From: CAVPCY01 sp963770765
GTDB taxonomy: Bacteria > Actinomycetota > Coriobacteriia > Anaerosomatales > PHET01
Direction: 5' to 3'
Assembly: GCA_963770765.1 (NCBI GenBank)
Contig: CAVYQS010000007.1
Coordinates: 248,001 to 312,000, forward strand
Length of the DNA: 64,000 nt
A program made the translations under genes and the position numbers. Below are positions 1 to 8,250 of this stretch, in pieces (within the stretch, counting starts at the first letter, position 1; the number at the start of each line of letters is the position of its first letter). The notes below the pieces were generated by a model, which was given only the letters and a program-made list of their open reading frames with translations, had not been told where the DNA came from and did no database searches.

Positions 1-1
1 C

Positions 2-361
2 CAGCGTGGGGTAAGCCCCGAGGGCAACCTGCACGCGCGCGAACTGGTCGAGCGGGTCTTCGAACCGATCGACGCCGACTGGCGCGGCATCGGCGTGATT
101 CCGGGTACGGGCCTGGGCATACGCGACGAGTTCGCTGCGTTCGATGCCGTGAAGAAGCTCCCCGTCACGGTTCCGGAGCCCAAGGAGATCAAGGGGTGCC
201 AGTGCGGTGAGGTCCTTCGCGGCATCACGCTGCCGTTCGAGTGCAAGCTCTTCGCCCGCGGATGCACCCCCGAGCACCCCATCGGCCCGTGCATGGTCTC
301 CTCGGAGGGCAGCTGCGCCGCCTACTACCGCTTCACCGACTACGGCCGGGAAGCCTCCTAG
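2..361 (+). CDS. hypD: HypD C-terminal part, [NiFe]-hydrogenase maturation (5' end outside window)
   Basis: The frame is open from the first bases and gives about 119 C-terminal residues of HypD, a protein normally about 360-370 residues long. Visible HypD signatures are a PEGN stretch, the WRGIG turn, the CQCGEVLRG motif and a closing cysteine cluster around CTPEHPIGPCMVSSEG. HypD carries a [4Fe-4S] cluster and, with HypC, is the cytoplasmic scaffold on which the Fe(CN)2CO unit of [NiFe] hydrogenases is assembled. hypE follows 34 bp downstream on the same strand, so this is the right-hand end of a hyp operon. Only the 5' part is missing; the natural C terminus is present. Confidence 0.95.
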   Translation, partial: QRGVSPEGNLHARELVERVFEPIDADWRGIGVIPGTGLGIRDEFAAFDAVKKLPVTVPEPKEIKGCQCGEVLRGITLPFECKLFARGCTPEHPIGPCMVSSEGSCAAYYRFTDYGREAS

Positions 362-395
362 CCGCGTCCGTCCCCAGAGTCGAAAGGCCGCTCCT

Positions 396-1406
396 ATGCG
401 TTCAGACCGCATCTTGCTCGCACACGGGTCCGGCGGCACGATGATGCGCGAACTCATCGACGACATCTTCGTCGCCGAGTTCGCCGAGGACGCTCTCAAA
501 CGGCTCGACGACGCTGCTTCGCTGCCCTTTCGCGGAGCGAAGCTGGCCTTCTCCACCGACACCTACGTGGTGCACCCGCTCTTCTTTCCCGGCGGCGACA
601 TCGGCAGACTCGCCGTCTGCGGCACCGTGAACGACGTCGCGACGAGCGGTGCGACCCCGCTGTATCTGTCGGTCGGGTTCATCCTCGAAGAGGGCTTCCT
701 GGTCGAGGACCTGCGACGCATCCTCGCCTCCATGCGCGATGCGGCACTCGAGGCCGGCGTGCACATCGTCACCGGCGATACCAAGGTCGTCGAGAAGGGC
801 CACGGCGACGGCGTCTTCATCAACACCGCGGGCGTGGGCTCGATCGCCGAGGGCGTCGACCTCTCCGGCTCGTACTGCAAGCCCGGCGACAAGGTGCTCA
901 TCTCGGGCACCTTGGGTGACCACGGCATCGCGATCGTCTCCATCCGAGAGGGTCTCGAGTTCTCCACCGACATCGAGACCGATGCCGCTCCGCTCAACGC
1001 GCTGATCGCCAACGTGCTCGCGGCGGCACCGGACACACGCTGCTTCCGCGACCCCACGCGTGGCGGGCTGTCGTCGACGCTCAACGAGCTGGCAGCCGCC
1101 TCCGGGGTGTCGATCACCGTCGAAGAGACCGCCGTTCCCGTACGGCCTCAGGTGCGGGGCGCCTCGGAGATGCTCGGCTACGACGTGTTCCAGGTGGCCA
1201 ACGAGGGCAAGATGGCCGCGATCGTGCCCGCCGAGCAGGCCGACGCCGCTCTCGCCGCGATGAAGGCATCGCCCTACGGCGAGGACGCGGCGATCATCGG
1301 CGAGGTCGCCGAGGGCTCCCCCGGCAAGGTCTACGTGCATACCGGCTTCGGCGCGACGCGCATCATGGACATGCTCGTGGGCGAGCAGCTTCCGCGCATC
1401 TGCTAG
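396..1406 (+). CDS. hypE: HypE, carbamoyl dehydratase of [NiFe]-hydrogenase maturation
   Basis: This 336-residue protein belongs to the AIR-synthase/PurM superfamily. It shows the N-terminal HGSGGTMM motif, the ATP-site GDTKVVEKGHGDG stretch, RDPTRGGLSSTLNELA in the C-terminal half and the diagnostic C-terminal PRIC. In the known family the last cysteine is carbamoylated by HypF and dehydrated by HypE with ATP to the thiocyanate that supplies the cyanide ligands. The ATG at 396 has a GAAAGG ribosome site and matches the family N terminus; an upstream in-frame extension would overlap hypD and is unlike HypE. It is the last gene of the hyp operon and converges with the HAD gene 21 bp away. Confidence 0.97.
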   Translation: MRSDRILLAHGSGGTMMRELIDDIFVAEFAEDALKRLDDAASLPFRGAKLAFSTDTYVVHPLFFPGGDIGRLAVCGTVNDVATSGATPLYLSVGFILEEGFLVEDLRRILASMRDAALEAGVHIVTGDTKVVEKGHGDGVFINTAGVGSIAEGVDLSGSYCKPGDKVLISGTLGDHGIAIVSIREGLEFSTDIETDAAPLNALIANVLAAAPDTRCFRDPTRGGLSSTLNELAAASGVSITVEETAVPVRPQVRGASEMLGYDVFQVANEGKMAAIVPAEQADAALAAMKASPYGEDAAIIGEVAEGSPGKVYVHTGFGATRIMDMLVGEQLPRIC

Positions 1407-1427
1407 GGCTCCCCGCGAGCCGATGCC

Positions 1428-2084
1428 TCAGTCGGTCTGCGCGAGAAGGGCTTCGAGCGATAGCCGTTCGAGCGACCCGAGGACTCGGTCGGCTTGGCTG
1501 AAGTCCATGTGCTCGGTGTAGCTTCCGGGCACTGCCACCACGCACAGTCCGGCCGCCTTGGCAGCCGCCACTCCGGGCGCGGAGTCCTCGAACGCGACCG
1601 CGTGATCGGCCGCGACACCGAGGGTCGCCAGGGCTTCGAGATAGACATCGGGGTATGGCTTCGAACGCGCGGCGTCTTCCCGCGTACACACCACGTCGAA
1701 CCTCTCGGTGAGCCCGAGGCGCTCGAGGTGTCCGCTCACCCACCAGCGGCTCGAACTCGACGCCACCGCCAGGCTCAGATCGAGCTCGCGGGCGCGCTCG
1801 ATCAGCGAAGTCACCCCCGGCAGCGCCGGCAGCTCGTCCGAAAGCTCCACACCGCGTGCGCGGCGGATGGCGTCGAGCGACTCGGTGTCGAGGGTGTGCC
1901 CTGCGAGGCGCTCCAGCTCGACCCAGAGAACGCCGTCGTTCTCGCGCGTCCCCACCATCGAGCGCCAGAGCTCGTCGGGGAACTCGAGTCCCTCGGAAGC
2001 GAAGATCTCGGCCCAGGCACCGGCGACCGCCGTCTCCGAATCGATGATCAGCCCGTCGAAGTCGAGTATCAGTGCGCGAATCAC
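1428..2084 (-). CDS. HAD-superfamily phosphatase/phosphoglucomutase-like (subfamily IA)
   Basis: This 218-residue haloacid dehalogenase-like hydrolase has all four motifs: DFDGLIIDSE (nucleophile and acid/base aspartates), an SSS stretch in motif II, SKPYPDVY with the motif III lysine, and FEDSAPG as motif IV. The helical cap after motif I is of the beta-phosphoglucomutase/pseudouridine-monophosphatase type, so it probably acts on a phosphorylated sugar or nucleoside in the cytoplasm; the substrate cannot be read from sequence. The GTG at 2084 is preceded by a perfect AGGAGG at 8 nt spacing, which excludes longer frames. It is monocistronic, convergent with hypE and divergent from the EamA transporter. 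Confidence 0.85.
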   Translation of the reverse strand: MIRALILDFDGLIIDSETAVAGAWAEIFASEGLEFPDELWRSMVGTRENDGVLWVELERLAGHTLDTESLDAIRRARGVELSDELPALPGVTSLIERARELDLSLAVASSSSRWWVSGHLERLGLTERFDVVCTREDAARSKPYPDVYLEALATLGVAADHAVAFEDSAPGVAAAKAAGLCVVAVPGSYTEHMDFSQADRVLGSLERLSLEALLAQTD

Positions 2085-2235
2085 TCGCCTGGCCTCCTGC
2101 CGTTTGGAGTCGTTCGCGGCACGACCTCGGCAGGTCGCGACGCACACCACAGGATACCTCGCCGTCGGTGGTGTCCTCGGCACCGGTCGCCTCGGTGCCA
2201 ACGTGGATGGTCGGTGGCCGCGCGTGCTTTTCCGC

Positions 2236-2241
2236 TAGACT
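2236..2241 (+). promoter_or_regulatory. -10 element (TAGACT) for a probably leaderless transcript
   Basis: TAGACT lies 7 nt upstream of the ATG at 2249 and no Shine-Dalgarno sequence intervenes. This TANNNT-N7-ATG arrangement would put the transcription start on or next to the start codon. No convincing -35 hexamer is visible. Confidence 0.45.
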
Positions 2242-2248
2242 CGCAGGC

Positions 2249-3202
2249 ATGACTCCGGACACACCGACTTCCCCTCGCGACCGCCTCGTCGGTCTCGGAC
2301 GGATCGCTCTCGCAGGTCTCATCTGGGGCTCGATCCCGCTCATCCTGCGAGCCGCCGACGGCGCTTCGGTCATCAAGGTGTTCTTCCGGGTGTTCTTCGC
2401 CGCGCTGGTCATCGGGGGCGTGCTCCTCTTCAATGGCGGGTGGCGCGAAGTCCTGCTGCTGGAGCGGCGCAAACTGCTCCAGGTCGTGGGCCAGGGGCTC
2501 ATCCTGACCCTCAACTGGTTCCTCTTCCTCACGGCGATCGACATGACGACGGTCGCGACCGCCGAACTCCTCGGCTACACAGGCCCCGTCTTCGTGGCCG
2601 CGCTGGCACCGTTCGTGACCGGCGAGCCGTTCGACCGTCGTGTCATCGCCCCTCTCGCTCTGGCACTGGGGGGGATCGTGGTGATCCTCGCGCCTCACGG
2701 ACTCGAGGTGAGCACGAGGACCGAACAGCTGGGGGCGCTCCTCGCGTTCTGCTCGGCGCTCACCTATGCGACCCTGCTGCTGCGCTCGAAGAAGATCCTG
2801 CGGGGCATCACGAGCGGGGCGCTCATGTTGGTCGAGTACACGACCGCCTCGGTGGTGCTGCTGCCCTTCGTGATCGCCGCCTACCTGCGCGGCGACGCAC
2901 CTACCACGCCGACCGCATACGCTGCGCTCGTCACGCTGGGCGTCGTGCACACCGCGATCGCGGGCTTCATCTTTCTGGGCGGCTTGCGGCGGGTGCGCAC
3001 CGACCATGCGGCCATCCTCACCTACGTCGAGCCGGTGACCGCGGTGCTGCTGGCCGCTGTGTTCCTCAGCGAGCCGTTGGGGTGGGCGACCGTCATCGGC
3101 GGCGCCATGGTGGTCGTGGGTGGCGTGTTGGTCGCTCGCATCGAGGCGCGCGAAGGAATCGAGACGGTCCCGATCGAAGCCGCCGGCACCGAGCGCAGCT
3201 AG
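2249..3202 (+). CDS. EamA/DMT-superfamily transporter
   Basis: This 317-residue integral membrane protein has about ten hydrophobic segments arranged as two tandem EamA repeats. The first opens with ALAGLIWGSIPLILR; the second covers the last 140 residues and contains the typical HTAIAGFIFLGGLRRVRTDHAAI stretch split over a loop and helix, followed by EPVTAVLLA. Drug/metabolite transporters of this family export amino acids or other small metabolites across the cytoplasmic membrane; the substrate is unknown here. The ATG at 2249 fits the family length and the short -10-to-start distance. It stands between the divergent HAD gene and pgi and is probably transcribed on its own. Confidence 0.88.
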   Translation: MTPDTPTSPRDRLVGLGRIALAGLIWGSIPLILRAADGASVIKVFFRVFFAALVIGGVLLFNGGWREVLLLERRKLLQVVGQGLILTLNWFLFLTAIDMTTVATAELLGYTGPVFVAALAPFVTGEPFDRRVIAPLALALGGIVVILAPHGLEVSTRTEQLGALLAFCSALTYATLLLRSKKILRGITSGALMLVEYTTASVVLLPFVIAAYLRGDAPTTPTAYAALVTLGVVHTAIAGFIFLGGLRRVRTDHAAILTYVEPVTAVLLAAVFLSEPLGWATVIGGAMVVVGGVLVARIEAREGIETVPIEAAGTERS

Positions 3203-3259
3203 TCGGGCGGGTCGACGGGAATACTCCCGCTGATGCCACCACGCGAAAGGACCTCCCCG

Positions 3260-4927
3260 ATGGCCGCCATGGACCGTCTCACCGAACTCGACGCCCCGGC
3301 CCGACTCCGCGCGCGAGACGCCTCGCTCTTCTCGGCAGACCCGGCGGTCCAGGCCGAGGTGGTCCAGAACCTCGGGTGGACCGAGCTCGTGGCAGACGCC
3401 GCCGCGACGCGTGGGCTCGTCGAGACGATCGCCGCCGACGCGCTGGCCGAGGGTGCGACCGATGTGGTCCTGCTGGGCATGGGAGGCAGCTCGCTCGCGT
3501 CACTCGTGACCGGGTCGGTGCTGAGCGATGGTTCCGGTGCGCGGCTGCACGTGCTCGATACGACGTCACCGGTGACCGTCCAACGGGTCCTCGATGAGGT
3601 CTACCCCGCTCTCACCATCTTCATCGTCGCGAGCAAGTCGGGCACGACCATTGAGCCGCTCTCGTTGTACGCGGTCTTTCGCGAAGCCGCCGACCAGGCA
3701 CTCGGCCGTGACGATGCGGGCGCGCGATTCATCGCGATCACCGATCCCGGCTCTCCTCTCGAGGCGCTCGCACACGACGAGGGTTTCCGCGCCGTCGTCC
3801 CCGCGCCGCCCACCGTGGGAGGACGCTACTCCGCACTCACGACGTTCGGCCTGATGCCGGCGGCGCTTCTCGGCATCGACCTCGATGTGCTGCTGGCACG
3901 CGCCGAGCCCATGGAGGCGTCGTGCGCGCTTCCCGCCGCCGAGAACCCCGGGGCCCGGCTCGCGGCGTTCGCCGTCGACGCCCACTCCGCAGGCCGCGAC
4001 AAGCTCACGGTGATCGCGTCGCCCGGGCTCGACACGTTCGGACTGTGGGTCGAGCAGCTTGTGGCCGAGTCGCTGGGCAAGGAGGGCACGGGCATCGTAC
4101 CCGTGGTCGAACTCTCTGCCGACAAGCCCCACGGCTACGGCTCCGACCGCGCGCTGGCCGTCATCCGCTTCGAGGACGACGACCGTCTGGCCGGATGGGC
4201 CGCGGAGTGGAGCGCGTCGTTCCCGGTGTGCGAGCTGGTGCTGCGCGACGGGTACGACCTTGCCGCCGAGTTCGTGCGCTGGGAACACGCGGTCGCGCTC
4301 ATGGGCCCGCTGATGGGCGTGAACCCGTTCGGGCAGCCCAACGTAGCCGCCGCCAAGGCGGCTACTGCCGGCGTGCTCGACGGCTCGGTCACGGCGCCCG
4401 CGGTCACCGCGCTGACCGCCGACGGTTACGCCGGTGTCACCTTCGCGGGGGCACTCAGCGCACCCGCCCATGCCGAGACGAGCATCGGCACCGCGGTCGG
4501 CCACGCGGTCGCGGCACTGGGGCGTGGCGACTTCCTCGCGGTACTCGCCTATCTGCCCGACGAGCCGCTTGTGCTCGAGCCGCTCGTGTCGGTCGTGCCA
4601 CCGGTCTCCGCGGAGCTCGGCGTCCCCGTGACACTCGAGCTCGGTCCGCGCTACCTGCACTCGACCGGGCAGCTGCACAAGGGAGGAGCCGACAACGGCG
4701 TGTTCGTGGTCGTCAGCACCCGCGACCAGACCGACGTGCCGGTGCCCGGACGCCCCTGGGGTTTGCGCGCCTTGCACCGCGCGCAAGCGGCCGGCGACAC
4801 GGTGACGCTCACGTCGGCGGGCCGGCGCGTGCTGTGGCTCGAACTCACCGACGCGAGCTTGAAGTCGGTCGCCCACCTGGCGCGAGGCCTCGCCGACGCT
4901 GCCGGAGTGGTGCTGGAAGACGAGTAG
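3260..4927 (+). CDS. pgi: Glucose-6-phosphate isomerase (long, actinobacterial Tal-Pgi-type form)
   Basis: This 555-residue protein resembles the isomerase half of bifunctional transaldolase/glucose-6-phosphate isomerases, but without the transaldolase part. Phosphosugar-binding motifs are visible: GMGGSSLASLV near residue 75, SKSGTT near residue 130, and GLWVEQLVAESLGKEG with a likely catalytic glutamate near residue 270. It interconverts glucose-6-phosphate and fructose-6-phosphate in glycolysis and gluconeogenesis. The ATG at 3260 has GAAAGGA 8 nt upstream, which is better than the in-frame ATG at 3233. The gene converges with a metallophosphoesterase 19 bp downstream. Confidence 0.9.
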   Translation: MAAMDRLTELDAPARLRARDASLFSADPAVQAEVVQNLGWTELVADAAATRGLVETIAADALAEGATDVVLLGMGGSSLASLVTGSVLSDGSGARLHVLDTTSPVTVQRVLDEVYPALTIFIVASKSGTTIEPLSLYAVFREAADQALGRDDAGARFIAITDPGSPLEALAHDEGFRAVVPAPPTVGGRYSALTTFGLMPAALLGIDLDVLLARAEPMEASCALPAAENPGARLAAFAVDAHSAGRDKLTVIASPGLDTFGLWVEQLVAESLGKEGTGIVPVVELSADKPHGYGSDRALAVIRFEDDDRLAGWAAEWSASFPVCELVLRDGYDLAAEFVRWEHAVALMGPLMGVNPFGQPNVAAAKAATAGVLDGSVTAPAVTALTADGYAGVTFAGALSAPAHAETSIGTAVGHAVAALGRGDFLAVLAYLPDEPLVLEPLVSVVPPVSAELGVPVTLELGPRYLHSTGQLHKGGADNGVFVVVSTRDQTDVPVPGRPWGLRALHRAQAAGDTVTLTSAGRRVLWLELTDASLKSVAHLARGLADAAGVVLEDE

Positions 4928-4946
4928 GGCCCGAGAGCCCGCCCGT

Positions 4947-5438
4947 TCAGATACCGGGGGCCGCCAGCTCATCGAGCATGATGGTGCTCACCTCGCACGA
5001 CCCGTCGTCTGCGATCTCGACGATAGCCACGCTGCGGCTGGGCATCATGCGCCGCTGCGAGGCCGAGCCGGGGTTCACCGCGAGCACACGGCCGTGACGG
5101 ACGACACCGGGCCGGTGTGAATGCCCGTGGACGATGACATCGACGTCGCCGGCGATCTCGTTCAGGTCTGAGAAGTCGTGGATCACGAGGAACCGGACGC
5201 CCTCGATCGTCGTGCGCGCCAGGTACTCGAGACCCCAGCTGTCATCCCCCACATCGCAGTTGCCCCGCACCGCGACAAGTCGCGGAGCGATCGCCTGCAG
5301 CTCGTAGAGGACCGCGTCGGCGCAGACGTCGCCTGCATGCAGGATCGCATCGACACCCTCGAACGCGGCGTGGACGCGGGGATCGAGTCGGCCGTGCGTG
5401 TCTGAGATGAGCCCTACCCGGGCGCGCGCCGGCCGCAT
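4947..5438 (-). CDS. YfcE/MJ0936-type metallophosphoesterase
   Basis: This 163-residue protein has the calcineurin-like metal-binding motifs in order: SDTHG near the N terminus, HAGDVC, RGNCD, HDF and HGHSHRP, followed by the PGSASQRR stretch typical of the YfcE/MJ0936 family. These enzymes are cytoplasmic divalent-metal phosphodiesterases with poorly known natural substrates. It starts only 3 nt after the stop of the LytTR response regulator, so the two genes form a tight operon. Length and motif spacing are normal for the family. Confidence 0.88.
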   Translation of the reverse strand: MRPARARVGLISDTHGRLDPRVHAAFEGVDAILHAGDVCADAVLYELQAIAPRLVAVRGNCDVGDDSWGLEYLARTTIEGVRFLVIHDFSDLNEIAGDVDVIVHGHSHRPGVVRHGRVLAVNPGSASQRRMMPSRSVAIVEIADDGSCEVSTIMLDELAAPGI

Positions 5439-5441
5439 GCT

Positions 5442-6152
5442 CTACAGCCCGAGCGCCTTCTTGAGCGAGGGGACGCGCCGGCGCGACACCGGGATCTGTG
5501 TCCCGGCTTCATCGGTGAGCGTCAGCAGGAGCGTCCCCCCGTACATCGGGACGACCTCCTTGACCCGCGACAGGTTCACCAGATAGCGGCGGTGTATGCG
5601 GAAGAACCCGACCTGCTCGAGCTTCGACTCCAGGCTCGAGAGCGACATCGTCGAAAGGTAGCGGTCGGCCGGAGTATGCAGGTAGCTGTAGTCGTCCTTG
5701 GCCATGATGTAGAGGATGTCGTCCACCGAGACGAGCAGCTTCTTGCCGGCCTTCTCCACCGGGATTCGCTCGACGCGAGCGGGAGCCTGTTCGGCAACGG
5801 GCGCGAGGCGTGACACCGCCTGCTTGAGACGGTCGAGTTCGACGGGCTTGACCAGGTAGTCGGCTGCCTTGACCTCGAATGCCTTGACCGCGTGTTCGGA
5901 GTGAGCGGTCACGAAGATGATCGACGGCGGACGCGGATGGGCGGCGAGCGCTTCCGCGAGCTGCACGCCCGTCAGTCCCGGCATGTTGATGTCCAGGAAG
6001 ATGACGTCGTAGGGGATCGCCTTGATCAGCTGCATCGCTTCGATGGCGTTGCTGGCCTCACCCACGACCTCGACGCCACCGGACTCCCCGAGAAGGAAGC
6101 GCAGCTCGGAGCGCGCGGGCGCTTCATCGTCGACTACCAGTGCCTTGAGCAT
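5442..6152 (-). CDS. LytTR-family response regulator
   Basis: This 236-residue regulator has an N-terminal receiver domain (residues 1-115) with the acidic pair in VVDDEAPAR, phospho-acceptor aspartate in VIFLDINMPG and the TAHSEHA switch region, then a LytTR DNA-binding domain (about 135-235) containing FRIHRRYLVNLSRVKEV. Such regulators bind paired direct repeats and control surface or adhesion functions. The ATG at 6152 follows GAGGAGG by 5 nt; longer frames have no support. No LytS-type sensor kinase lies next to it, so it is an orphan in this window. It is co-transcribed with the downstream phosphodiesterase. Confidence 0.92.
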   Translation of the reverse strand: MLKALVVDDEAPARSELRFLLGESGGVEVVGEASNAIEAMQLIKAIPYDVIFLDINMPGLTGVQLAEALAAHPRPPSIIFVTAHSEHAVKAFEVKAADYLVKPVELDRLKQAVSRLAPVAEQAPARVERIPVEKAGKKLLVSVDDILYIMAKDDYSYLHTPADRYLSTMSLSSLESKLEQVGFFRIHRRYLVNLSRVKEVVPMYGGTLLLTLTDEAGTQIPVSRRRVPSLKKALGL

Positions 6153-6261
6153 CCACGCCTCCTCGGTGCGGCGCGACCCCGCCCTCATGCGTGCGGCACC
6201 GGGTCGGCATGCACCGCACTCCGACAGTCTATCCGCTATCGGCGCGTGCGCACACCATGGG

Positions 6262-6759
6262 TCACACAAGGGAGTCGACGAGCTGCTTCCCCCACTCGCG
6301 GGCGCGGTCGAGTTCGCCGGGCTTGAGCGGCCCGTACTGGCCCTCGACGATGAACCGCTCGCCTTTCGAGACCGGCCGGAAACCGGCGGTGCTGAGTGCC
6401 TCCTCGATGTGCTTGATAGCGCCGCCCGGCGACCACCAGATGCGTGTCTCGAACGCCGCCGACGCGGCCGCTCCTTCGGCGAGCTGCTCCAACCATGCAC
6501 GCATCGAGGGCTGCGTCGTCTCGGGCGGGTGCTTGGAGTGCGTCGGGTTGGTCCTGATGCTCTCGACCATCTTCTCCGACGGAACGGTGAATCCAAGGAC
6601 CGGCGACCCCACCACCAGCAGATCAGCGACCGCGACCACCGCGTTCGTGGCCTGTGCGGTCGAGAATGACTGCGCTCCGGTTCCCATCCCTTCGACGATC
6701 GCCCGAGCGACAGCCTCCGTGTTCCCCCACAGTGACTCGTAGACCACCACGGCCCTCAT
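6262..6759 (-). CDS. Flavodoxin family protein
   Basis: This 165-residue protein starts with the flavodoxin FMN phosphate-binding loop, VVYESLWGNTEAVARAI, and continues with the LLVVGSPVLGF stretch of the second flavin loop. The remaining fold is compatible with a long-chain or WrbA-like flavodoxin, but the C-terminal half diverges from classical electron-carrier flavodoxins. It probably binds FMN and either carries electrons or acts as an oxygen-independent quinone or flavin reductase in the cytoplasm. The ATG at 6759 is preceded by AAGGGGG and begins directly at the first beta strand. It is separated from its neighbours by short gaps and may be monocistronic. Confidence 0.8.
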   Translation of the reverse strand: MRAVVVYESLWGNTEAVARAIVEGMGTGAQSFSTAQATNAVVAVADLLVVGSPVLGFTVPSEKMVESIRTNPTHSKHPPETTQPSMRAWLEQLAEGAAASAAFETRIWWSPGGAIKHIEEALSTAGFRPVSKGERFIVEGQYGPLKPGELDRAREWGKQLVDSLV

Positions 6760-6842
6760 GCACGGTCCACCCCCTTGAGTCCCGCTGCTCACAGATGACG
6801 TCGACCCGATCATCTGCCTGGGAGCCCGCGGCGTCCAGTGGC

Positions 6843-7226
6843 TCAGAAGTGTCCGTGACCCGTCGTGCCGTTGATGGGACAGCCGTCGGCGTTTCCCGCG
6901 GCACCGCTTCCCACGGTTCCCTCGGCGTTGATGGCATACGGCGTCGCGGCGGTGTCGGTGGGACACGATGGCGCAGATTGGATGAATGCCGGCACGCACC
7001 ATCCGCCGGCAACGACAGCTCCTGCCGGCGGCATCGCGGTGTCGATCGCGAAGTACTGCTGAGCCGCCCCCTCGATCGTCCGCTGATTGGAGAAGCACGA
7101 CCTGCTCTCCGCGGAGGCGCGGGCCGCACTGAACACCGGTATGGCTATCGCGACCAGAACGCCGATGATGACCACGACCATCATCAGCTCCACCAACGTG
7201 AAGCCTTCTTGTCCGTTCAGCTTCAT
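6843..7226 (-). CDS. Type IV prepilin/pseudopilin
   Basis: This 127-residue protein has a short basic leader ending in QEG, followed by FTLVELMMVVVIIGVLVAIAI, the class III prepilin peptidase site and N-terminal hydrophobic helix (residues 9-29) with the conserved glutamate at mature position 5. The globular part contains four cysteines that could form disulfides and ends in a glycine/histidine-rich tail. After cleavage and methylation by PilD it would be built into a type IV pilus or type II secretion pseudopilus. No pilin assembly genes are nearby, so it is an isolated pilin gene. Confidence 0.92.
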   Translation of the reverse strand: MKLNGQEGFTLVELMMVVVIIGVLVAIAIPVFSAARASAESRSCFSNQRTIEGAAQQYFAIDTAMPPAGAVVAGGWCVPAFIQSAPSCPTDTAATPYAINAEGTVGSGAAGNADGCPINGTTGHGHF

Positions 7227-7256
7227 GAGCGCTCGCCTCGTCCGTATCGCAGCCGC

Positions 7257-7278
7257 GACAGCGGGTACCCGCGCTGTC
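7257..7278. repeat. Inverted repeat upstream of the prepilin gene
   Basis: GACAGCG and CGCTGTC form perfect 7-bp arms around an 8-nt centre containing GGTACC. It lies 31 bp upstream of the prepilin start, in its probable leader or promoter, and could be an operator or a leader hairpin. The rest of the 190-bp gap (7227-7416) shows nothing else recognisable. Confidence 0.35.
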
Positions 7279-7416
7279 TACCAGAGGTATCGGAGGTCTT
7301 GAGAACCCGGTCCACCGCATGCGTGTGACCGAGCGCACATCCACGGCTCGGAATGCGTCCGCCGGCACCGCCACGACGAGCTCCCGCGTGGTTCCGATCA
7401 GACCCGTCATCACACG

Positions 7417-8250
7417 TCAGGAAGGAGATGCGACCTCGGTAGCGCGCGCGGCAAGCGCGTAGCGATCCGGGAGTTCGTGCAAGCCAGCGCCGGCGTAGAG
7501 CGCTCGTGAGGCCCGGTTGTGCTCTTGCGTGCAGAGGCTCAGGGCGAACGCATCGCACTCAGCGGCCCATCGTGCGCAGCTCGCCAGCAGCGATGTGCCC
7601 ACACCACGCCGCTGCGTCGCCGGGTCCACCGCGAGTCGGCCCACCGTGACGCTGCCGCCGTGCGCGGCGCACGATGCGTACCCCACGACAGAACCGGAGG
7701 CGTCGGTCGCGACGATCACGTGTTCGGCACGGAGCGCCTCGGCCAACTCGGGACGGCGGTAGCCCCAGAAGGCGTCGAAGCACGCTGCGTCGATCGCCTC
7801 CATCGCGTCGAGATCCTCGGTCACCGCAGCGCGTGTCACGACGCCCGCCCGCCCTCCCGCGCGCGCGACCTCGTCGACGAGTCCCTGGAGCACCACGATC
7901 CGCTCGGCGAGCTTGAAGCCGCTCTCGAGGTAGGGGGCGAGCGCGTCGATCGTCAGCAGCGGCGATAGGATGCTCCCAAACCCGTGGTCGGCCGCCACCG
8001 TGGCGCACTCCCCCGTGATCGCAGCTATCCGGGCAGGTGACGCCCACAACCCCTTGATGGCAAGCACCTCGAGGTGTTGCCGCCACGTGCTCATGACGAC
8101 GCCCTCGCCCCTCTCGGTCACCCGCACGCGCCACGGGTCGGCGAGCCGAAACGCCTCGAAACCCTCGGCAGAGGCGAACAGCCGAGAAGCCCTGACGGCC
8201 GGCCACAGTACGTGCGCCTGCTCGGCGGTCGCGGCGCTCAGAATCCTCAT
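7417..8250 (-). CDS. GNAT-family N-acetyltransferase (two-domain form)
   Basis: This protein has 277 residues. The C-terminal 150 residues form a GNAT domain with the acetyl-CoA pyrophosphate loop QRRGVGTSLL and the downstream NRASRALYAGAGL element. The N-terminal 125 residues look like a degenerate second GNAT fold, as in other tandem GNAT proteins. It should transfer an acetyl group from acetyl-CoA to an amine, but the substrate cannot be inferred. The ATG at 8250 lies directly against the stop codon of the upstream TauE gene, so the two are translationally linked and probably co-transcribed. Confidence 0.82.
   Translation of the reverse strand: MRILSAATAEQAHVLWPAVRASRLFASAEGFEAFRLADPWRVRVTERGEGVVMSTWRQHLEVLAIKGLWASPARIAAITGECATVAADHGFGSILSPLLTIDALAPYLESGFKLAERIVVLQGLVDEVARAGGRAGVVTRAAVTEDLDAMEAIDAACFDAFWGYRRPELAEALRAEHVIVATDASGSVVGYASCAAHGGSVTVGRLAVDPATQRRGVGTSLLASCARWAAECDAFALSLCTQEHNRASRALYAGAGLHELPDRYALAARATEVASPS

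Noticed and set aside
207..395. N-terminal extension of HypE by 63 codons
   Set aside because: It would overlap hypD in a different frame and its composition is arginine-rich and unlike HypE; the ATG at 396 has a ribosome site.
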